Positions 14,903-20,674 of a stretch of 23,059 bases of DNA are shown here, piece by piece; the first letter of the stretch is position 1, and the number at the start of each line of letters is the position of its first letter. Below the pieces are notes generated by a model that saw nothing but the letters and a program-made list of their open reading frames with translations, did not search any database and was not told the origin of the DNA. Source of the DNA: Planctomycetaceae bacterium (GTDB lineage: Bacteria > Planctomycetota > Planctomycetia > Pirellulales > Pirellulaceae); assembly GCA_002685655.1 (NCBI GenBank), contig NYXM01000028.1, positions 1 through 23,059 on the forward strand, in the 5' to 3' direction. Both the position numbers and the translations under genes were made by a program.

Positions 14903-16150
14903 GTGAGTTATCGCATCGCACATTACTTACTTGGTATTGTTGTCACGCTTGCCGCATCGGTCTTTGCCTGCGGGGTCGTTGCCGCGGGGGAAGCCGTTAT
15001 TGCGCTGCGAGGAGGCACAATCGAATCGGGCAGCAAACTCGGACGAATCGACAGCGGTGTGGTCTTGCTGAAGGGCAACAAGATCGATGCCGTGGGCAAG
15101 GAAGTCGAAATCCCCGACAACGCTCGAGTCATTGATGTGCGTGGGAAGACAATCTTGCCCGGTATCGTCGATCCCTACCACGTTGTTAGTGTGGGGGCAG
15201 GTGGAGCGCCAGCGCCACGAACCGTTACAATTAACGGCCGCACATTCACGATCCGATCGACCGGCAGTACAACTTCCGTGAAGTTCCTCCGCATCGTCGA
15301 CAGCTTTTATCCGTTCGGCGCGAAATTTCGACCGCTTGTGCGTTCGGGAATCACGACCGCCAACCTGGTTGCCAGCGGCTATGGCCAGTCCGCGCTGGCT
15401 CGCATGAGGATCGACGATCCAGAGGAACTCGTCTCCAACGGCGAAGGGCTGGTATATGCGTCGGTCAGCAACAGTGCCACCAGCCTGGGCCTACTTCGTA
15501 GCGGGTTGGCATCGGCCGCTGCGAGTAGCTCGTCCTCATCAAGCAGCTCGACCGCAAGCCGTTCGACCAGTCGGACGTCCAGCCGCCTCTCGGCAGTCGA
15601 GCAGAGTCTTTGGAAAGAGATCGCAGCCGGCCGGCGACCGTTGTTTGTCAACGCAAGCAATTCCGCGACGATCTTGCATGTGTTAAAGTTATTGAAAGCG
15701 CACGAGCAAGTAAAACTCGTGCTGATTGCCAACGGGCCAAATGTATATGAGACGTTGGACCAACTGAAAGGGCGTCGTGTGTCGTTGATCCTGTCGCCGA
15801 CAATTGACACCGCACCTAACTCGCGAGACCGCATCTGCGTGCCTCGTTTGCTGCACGAGGCCAAAGTCGAATTTGCTATCTCGCTGTCCATCAGCCAATC
15901 GTCGCTCAGCAGTTCCCAAGATGCGCCGTTGGTCCCGATTGCATTTTTGACGAAAGCCGGCCTGCCTCGCGATGTCGCGTTCGCGGCGCTCACCTCGGTC
16001 CCAGCAAAGTTGCTCGGAGTTCAAGAGACCCATGGGTCGATCGAGCCCAAGAAATTGGCAAATCTGCTCGTCTTCGACGGGGATCCGTTGGCCCCCGCCA
16101 GCCGCCTTGAACGAGTGTTTGTGGAAGGCAGGACAGTTTATGAAGATTAA
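14903..16150 (+). CDS. Exported amidohydrolase-like protein with poly-Ser insert (cluster gene 6)
   Basis: 415 residues from a GTG start at 14903 that leads straight into a signal peptide (YRIAHYLLGIVVTLAASVF, cleavage near VVA/AG); AGGA lies 10 nt upstream. An in-frame ATG at 14759 is inside gene 5 and gives a non-signal extension, so it was rejected. The domain shows VLLKGNKIDAVG, LPGIVDPYHVVS (85-96), GITTANLVASG and the tail GSIEPKKLANLLVFDGDPLA. HxH is replaced by Y-H-V, with one His displaced by a residue; the later positions are Asn in FVNASN and Asn-Gly in IANGPN. A run of serines at about 206-222 followed by Ser/Arg/Thr repeats occupies the linker position that is Lys-rich in genes 1 and 4. 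The tail has lost the Asp of GKDAD. Likely non-catalytic. Confidence 0.88.
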   Translation: MSYRIAHYLLGIVVTLAASVFACGVVAAGEAVIALRGGTIESGSKLGRIDSGVVLLKGNKIDAVGKEVEIPDNARVIDVRGKTILPGIVDPYHVVSVGAGGAPAPRTVTINGRTFTIRSTGSTTSVKFLRIVDSFYPFGAKFRPLVRSGITTANLVASGYGQSALARMRIDDPEELVSNGEGLVYASVSNSATSLGLLRSGLASAAASSSSSSSSSTASRSTSRTSSRLSAVEQSLWKEIAAGRRPLFVNASNSATILHVLKLLKAHEQVKLVLIANGPNVYETLDQLKGRRVSLILSPTIDTAPNSRDRICVPRLLHEAKVEFAISLSISQSSLSSSQDAPLVPIAFLTKAGLPRDVAFAALTSVPAKLLGVQETHGSIEPKKLANLLVFDGDPLAPASRLERVFVEGRTVYED

Positions 16151-17696
16151 CCATACGCACATTACGATTCCACTCGCCGGTCTTGTCATGGCAATTGCGA
16201 CTCACTTCGTGATCGCGCCGCAGGCCTTATCACAACCGCCGGAGCGCCGCCCCGAACGTGGTCGCGCGAGGCCGACCCTGAAGAAGAAGGCTGGCAGCGA
16301 GAAACAGACAACATCTGACAAGAAGGAAGCCAAACCGATCACTGCCATTGTGGGCGGGGACGTCCATACGGTGACCCGCGAAGTGATCCGCCGTGGCACG
16401 GTGTTGGTGCAGGGCGACAAGATCCTCGACGTGGGGCAGGACATCAAGATCCCCAAGGGTGCAACGGTCATCGATGCGGCGGGCAAGCATGTCACGCCGG
16501 GGTTCATTGCGATGCAGATGTCACGAGTTGGTATAAGTTCGGCCGCCGCCTCGGGCTCTGGGCTTGCCGATTCACTAGATCCGTTTGATCGCAACATCAA
16601 ATACGCATTGGGCGTTGGTATCACGTCGGGCGCTGTCTCCCTCCGCTCGTCCGGTCGACGTTCCCGCTCCAGAGCAGTTAATACCAGACGACCCAATGAT
16701 CGGTTTTTGGGACTCGAGCCTGAAGAGCTCGTCAATGACGATCCAGAATTCAATCCAGACTTTGGTGATGCAGAAACCGAAGTCTGCCAATGCTGCGGCT
16801 TGCCGATCCAGCCGACCGAACCGATCACGCCATCGACTCCGAGCGCCGTAACGCCCACCAAGTACGCTGTTATCAAGTTGTCCTACGGCGAACTCGATCC
16901 AATGCTGGTGACTCAAACGCCGTTCTTCGCATTGTCTTCCAGTTCCCTGTCTGGATCATTGAACCGCCACACGTGGCGCGCGTCGATCGCCAAGGCTCGT
17001 GCGTACCTCAAGGCACAGGCGGAACACGAGGCAGTCGTGAAAGCCGGCAAGAAATCAACGCCACCCAAGAAAACGGTCGGTGACGACTACATTCGCCTGG
17101 TCAAACGAGAGACCTATTTGCGCACCGACGCCAATTCAGCGGACGATATCCGCAGCATGATCGCGCTGTCTCGCGAGCTTGACTACAAGTTGATGCTGAG
17201 TGGCGTCGCCGAAGGTTGGTTGACGGCCAGCAACCTTGGAGAAGCGGACGTCCCCGTGATCATAACGCCACGCAATCGACGTTCGCCGGCGAGAGGCCGA
17301 GAAGACTCGTCTGGCAGTTCGATTGAAACATCCGGTATTCTTGAACGTGCCGGTGTACCGTTTGCCGTTGCAGCGCTGTCCAGTTCGATCAGTCTCAACG
17401 GTCTCGCCGGCCGCGACCTGACGAGCCTTCCGTTGGAGGCCGCCTTCGCCATCCGTGGAGGTTGCAGCGAGGCCACTGCGCTGGCTGCCTTGACGATTGT
17501 CCCCGCCCGGTTGCTCGGGTTGCAGGATCGCCTGGGGAGTATCGAGAAGGGAAAAGATGCCGACCTGATCATCCTGGATGGTCCACCCCTGGACTACCGC
17601 AGCTACGTGGAAACTGCGATCGTCAGTGGCAAAGTGCGCTATGATCGCGTCAAAGATCATGTCTACCCGGTCTTCGATCGCGCGACGCTGAAGTAG
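16140..17696 (+). CDS. Exported amidohydrolase-like protein with Cys-cluster insert, all ligands lost (cluster gene 7)
   Basis: 518 residues. The ATG at 16140 overlaps the end of gene 6 by 11 bp and has GGAAGG upstream, so coupling is likely; the longer frame inside gene 6 is rejected. Signal peptide about 1-31 (core PLAGLVMAIATHFVI, cleavage near ALS/QP), then a Lys/Arg/Pro-rich linker. The domain shows VLVQGDKILDVG, TPGFIAMQMSRVG (119-131), GITSGAVSL and GSIEKGKDADLIILDGPPLD. The VD-HxH motif reads IAMQMS, so both His and the Asp are gone; the later positions are Thr (YLRTDAN) and Gly, and strand 8 is a run of Ser. An insert at about 205-235 contains C-Q-C-C-G (C216, C218, C219), unusual for an exported protein and possibly a metal or disulfide site. 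It ends the cluster; a REP-like hairpin follows. Confidence 0.88.
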   Translation: MKINHTHITIPLAGLVMAIATHFVIAPQALSQPPERRPERGRARPTLKKKAGSEKQTTSDKKEAKPITAIVGGDVHTVTREVIRRGTVLVQGDKILDVGQDIKIPKGATVIDAAGKHVTPGFIAMQMSRVGISSAAASGSGLADSLDPFDRNIKYALGVGITSGAVSLRSSGRRSRSRAVNTRRPNDRFLGLEPEELVNDDPEFNPDFGDAETEVCQCCGLPIQPTEPITPSTPSAVTPTKYAVIKLSYGELDPMLVTQTPFFALSSSSLSGSLNRHTWRASIAKARAYLKAQAEHEAVVKAGKKSTPPKKTVGDDYIRLVKRETYLRTDANSADDIRSMIALSRELDYKLMLSGVAEGWLTASNLGEADVPVIITPRNRRSPARGREDSSGSSIETSGILERAGVPFAVAALSSSISLNGLAGRDLTSLPLEAAFAIRGGCSEATALAALTIVPARLLGLQDRLGSIEKGKDADLIILDGPPLDYRSYVETAIVSGKVRYDRVKDHVYPVFDRATLK

Positions 17697-17961
17697 TTGG
17701 GATTGTCCGAGGGATTACTGTCCGATAATCGCCTTTCGCTCCGCGAAAGGAACGTCCTTTCGCGAAGCGAAAGACGACAATACAAGATCGAACACTGCTT
17801 ACAGGAGTGTGGGAAACAGAAGGGCAACGGGGTACCGTAGCTAGTCTGGTAAGTAACCGGTTTCTCAGTCTGCCTCACGGCAAGGCTGCACGCGTGCCTG
17901 ACCGAAGTGTGTCGTCGAATTCCAGAACCAACAAGGCATCGCGAAAGAACGGTGCCGAGGC
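17697..17961. other. Convergent intergenic region
   Basis: 265 bp between the amidohydrolase cluster and the LamG gene, both ending here. It contains the hairpin at 17733-17773 and otherwise nothing I can identify. Confidence 0.6.
17733..17773. repeat. REP-like hairpin, possible terminator between convergent genes
   Basis: CTTTCGCTCCGCGAAAGGA (17733-17751) pairs with TCCTTTCGCGAAGCGAAAG (17755-17773) at 18 of 19 positions around a 3-nt loop, so a very stable hairpin is expected. An outer ATTGTC/GACAAT pair (17702-17707 and 17776-17781) brackets it. There is no T-run, but it lies 36 bp after the last cluster gene, where a terminator is expected. Confidence 0.7.
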
Positions 17962-20367
17962 TCAAGGATTTGGACTGGCGACGGGAGATGATTTCGATGC
18001 GGATTTCTTCCACTTCGCATCGTGGATTCTCGCATGACGTTGTTGCCTCGACGAGTCCTTAGCCTCGTCACCTTCACCTTCATCCAATTTCAAGAGCAGA
18101 ACCGTGGCCGGCGTCCGCAAAGGTGGATCGCGCGGGGTGAAATTCTTTTGATAGAGGACCGCAAGGGACACATGTACGGAATCGATGCTGCCCTGAAAGT
18201 GTTTCTGCGGGCGGGAGTTGAAATCCGGATCCGCACCAATCATGAATCGGAAATTAGCCACTTTGTGCGCGCTAGTCATGGTGCCAACCGCATCTTGTAG
18301 CCGACCGTTGACAAACAGGCGAACGATACGACCGTCGAAGACACCGACAATGTGCACCCGCTGACCGAGACGCACTTTGTCGTTTGAATCAGCTCCTTGA
18401 TACGTCTTGTTGTCTCGCACAAAGAATCCCCATTTCCCGTCTTCCCCGACTTGCAGTGAGAGACCAACGCCATGGCAATTGGCGACAATTGACTGCAGGC
18501 GGTCGGCGGTCGGCGTGATCCAGGTCTCAATGGTCAACGGAGTTTTGCCGTCGTACTTCAAGTCCGTCTCGATCCACGCCGTCCCATCGAATTCAAGGCC
18601 CGTTCCGCTATTGGCGTTGGAAGTCGTCCGACCTCCCTTGACACCGCCCATCGCAACGGTTGCTTCAGCGAGTCGTTTTTCACATTTCGTCTTCGCCAAG
18701 CCGCTCAAGTTTGGGGCGGCAATGGCGTACCAGTGATGCGCACGAACAAGAAGTTGTACCGCAACGCCAGGCTCCTCTTGCTGAGCCAATTCCCACCACA
18801 TATCGCCGAGACCCAATTGCTCCGCACCTGGATTCGCGCCACTCAAGTCTCTTTCTGCGAAAGCCTGCAACCTGGCCTTCCCGCTTCTGGCAAGTAGCGG
18901 CAATCCGCGATTCCAGTCGCCTCGTTCCAGGCAGTAGTACCGTCCAACGACATTATTTGCCTCCTCGTCGGAACTGTCGACTGCCAAAACCTCCAGAGCT
19001 TTCTGCACCCCTGCGAACTTAATTGCGATCCCGTCTATCTCCTTCAGACGTGTTGCCATTTCCTTGGCAAGTGGGACTGTACCTGCGCGACGGGCCGTGT
19101 CGCGAGCGAGTTGCAATAGGCTGGACGCAATGTCGTAGCGTTCCTGTTGCACGGCCTCTTCCGCAATGGGAGGTATGCGCTTCGCCAATTCGGCACGTCT
19201 CTCTTTCGCCATCGGCATCTTGGCCCACGCTTGTAACGCAGCTTGTTTCAATACCAAGGCATCGACTTCAAAATGTCTATCCAAGATGTCAATCGCACGC
19301 ATCGCCGTGTCAGCATCACCAGCCTGGACCGCCATGATGCGAGCCACGCCCAACATCGCATAGCGTCCATTGGCGTCGTTCCCCGGATCTTGTGCCGCCA
19401 CAAGTAGCTTCCTAGCCACTGCCGCCTTTTGCTCCAAAGTCTCCGCCTGTTCATATTCTGGCTGGTACAGTTCTTTGACCAACGCCTTTGCCGCCGCTAG
19501 ATCTGCTTTGTCGGGTACTGGGAGCCTGCCGGGAAGGTCGAACGGAGTTAAGGGCTGCGCCGCGATGTCGGGGGTCACAGTTTCGGCGGTCGTGGGTCCT
19601 CCAGTCGCTGGTTCTGGAGACGTGGTTTTGGCGGTCGTTGGTTCCGGAGTCGTGGCGATCACCGATTCGGCGTCGCCTCTGGACTGTGGCGAGGTGTTCG
19701 TTGTTTCGACAACCACATCTCCCACATCGACACTCGGAGACGACGGATCCTGAGGTGTGATTAACTCCGATGAGTTTTTGCTTTCCGGGACGACTGACGT
19801 GTTGACGGCAGATTCGGGTGGTTCTTGCGTTTGCGAAGATGCCTCTTTGACCGGTAATTCAGAGCCCTTTGTGGCCGTCGCTTCGCTCACTTGAACTGAG
19901 TGTTTGTTCACATCCTGATCGCCGTGTCGCATGAAAATACCGGCAGACACCAGCACGACAACAACGGCCATGGCCGAGACGACAAGCACAGGTTTCCGCG
20001 ATTGGTTGTGTGGACGTCGCCCCGTACTCACGGCTGTCGTGGCTTCAGGCTTGTCTGATTGCGTTTCTGACGGCGTGGGTTTCGTGGGTCCCGCCGATTG
20101 GAGTCTCAACTGCAGATCATAGGTGGCTCGTGATTCGACCTGTAACAGACAGCCACGCGCCGCAACAATCTCGCTCAGCAAACGCTGTGAGTCCGCGACA
20201 TGTTGTCCCATCTGGAATGTCTTCACGTGCGTCATTTGGCGATCAGCAGCATTGCTGATTACATCGGGATCGCTCTCAAATATGGCGACGCCGAGAAGTC
20301 GGTAGTGATTCGGTGGTTGCTCGGCCGTTGGAATGCCCAACCATTGATGATACGGATCAAATGACAT
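17962..20367 (-). CDS. Membrane-anchored protein with J-like N-terminus, Pro/Thr-rich stalk, helical region and C-terminal LamG domain
   Basis: 801 residues from the ATG at 20367; GGAG lies 9 nt upstream, and a GTG one codon earlier is less likely. Residues 1-90 form a J-like helical module (FDPYHQWLGIP, NHYRLLGV, RATYDLQL), a type I recall from planctomycete proteins. One TM helix follows (about 125-146) with a basic cytoplasmic side, so the J-like module should be cytoplasmic and the rest outside. Residues 150-290 are a Ser/Thr/Pro/Glu-rich stalk, about 290-600 a helical repeat-like region (KALVKELYQPEYEQA, LEVLAVDSSDEEANNVVGRYY), and about 610-790 a concanavalin A-like LamG_3 domain (GLEFDGTAWIET, LTIETWITPT, FVNGRLQDAV, FQGSIDSVHVS). 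Carbohydrate or ligand binding is inferred from LamG. It is downstream of the SUMF1/propeller gene on the same strand, 307 bp away. Confidence 0.88.
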   Translation of the reverse strand: MSFDPYHQWLGIPTAEQPPNHYRLLGVAIFESDPDVISNAADRQMTHVKTFQMGQHVADSQRLLSEIVAARGCLLQVESRATYDLQLRLQSAGPTKPTPSETQSDKPEATTAVSTGRRPHNQSRKPVLVVSAMAVVVVLVSAGIFMRHGDQDVNKHSVQVSEATATKGSELPVKEASSQTQEPPESAVNTSVVPESKNSSELITPQDPSSPSVDVGDVVVETTNTSPQSRGDAESVIATTPEPTTAKTTSPEPATGGPTTAETVTPDIAAQPLTPFDLPGRLPVPDKADLAAAKALVKELYQPEYEQAETLEQKAAVARKLLVAAQDPGNDANGRYAMLGVARIMAVQAGDADTAMRAIDILDRHFEVDALVLKQAALQAWAKMPMAKERRAELAKRIPPIAEEAVQQERYDIASSLLQLARDTARRAGTVPLAKEMATRLKEIDGIAIKFAGVQKALEVLAVDSSDEEANNVVGRYYCLERGDWNRGLPLLARSGKARLQAFAERDLSGANPGAEQLGLGDMWWELAQQEEPGVAVQLLVRAHHWYAIAAPNLSGLAKTKCEKRLAEATVAMGGVKGGRTTSNANSGTGLEFDGTAWIETDLKYDGKTPLTIETWITPTADRLQSIVANCHGVGLSLQVGEDGKWGFFVRDNKTYQGADSNDKVRLGQRVHIVGVFDGRIVRLFVNGRLQDAVGTMTSAHKVANFRFMIGADPDFNSRPQKHFQGSIDSVHVSLAVLYQKNFTPRDPPLRTPATVLLLKLDEGEGDEAKDSSRQQRHARIHDAKWKKSASKSSPVASPNP

Positions 20368-20491
20368 CACAACTCGCTCCCGGATTGACTGCGGGCTTGG
20401 CGCTCATTCGCCACGGGGAAGCCAGTGGAAATTCTGATCCCTCACCGCTTCTGTTGCAACCCGTTAACTGCTGTTCCTCGGTCCAACAGGC
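20368..20491. other. Upstream region of the LamG gene
   Basis: 124 bp between the gene remnant and the LamG start. It presumably carries the LamG promoter on the minus strand; apart from the GGAG ribosome-binding site just before the start I see no clear element. Confidence 0.4.
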
Positions 20492-20666
20492 CTACGCTGG
20501 CACGCCCAACAGCCGACAAGCGTCTTCGTAACCAGGGGCGCGATGCCCTGCATTGTCTTCCGCATCAGGGAGGAATCCCCAAGCCGGCGGCCAGTGACGC
20601 GCCCAAGCCCGCGAGCAACATGCCGCTACTGACGTTCTGCAAGAACTCTCGGTGATTGCTCTTCAT
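20492..20666 (-). pseudogene. Remnant of an exported-protein gene: signal region joined to a C-terminal tail by an internal deletion
   Basis: From the ATG at 20666 a 33-codon frame reads MKSNHREFLQNVSSGMLLAG and then LGASLAAGLGIPP before a stop at 20567-20565. This looks like the signal region of a full-length planctomycete exported protein ('REFL..VSSGML..G', Tat-like but with one Arg). Directly after it, the +1 frame (20566 to the stop at 20494-20492) reads HRAPGYEDACRLLGVPA, which resembles, from memory, the C-terminal end of the same kind of protein. The body of several hundred residues is missing and the two pieces are out of frame. It lies 8 bp downstream of the SUMF1/propeller gene. 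Family identity is uncertain; the truncation is clear. Confidence 0.55.
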
Positions 20667-20674
20667 TTGACTTT

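Noticed and set aside
15510..15570. Serine-codon-rich tract in gene 6 as a microsatellite or frameshift
   Set aside because: Mixed AGC/TCG/TCA codons keep the frame and the domain resumes afterwards, so it is a coding low-complexity insert.
15972..16139. Longer start for gene 7 inside gene 6
   Set aside because: It would bury the signal peptide about 56 residues in; the ATG at 16140 has GGAAGG upstream and leads directly into the signal sequence.
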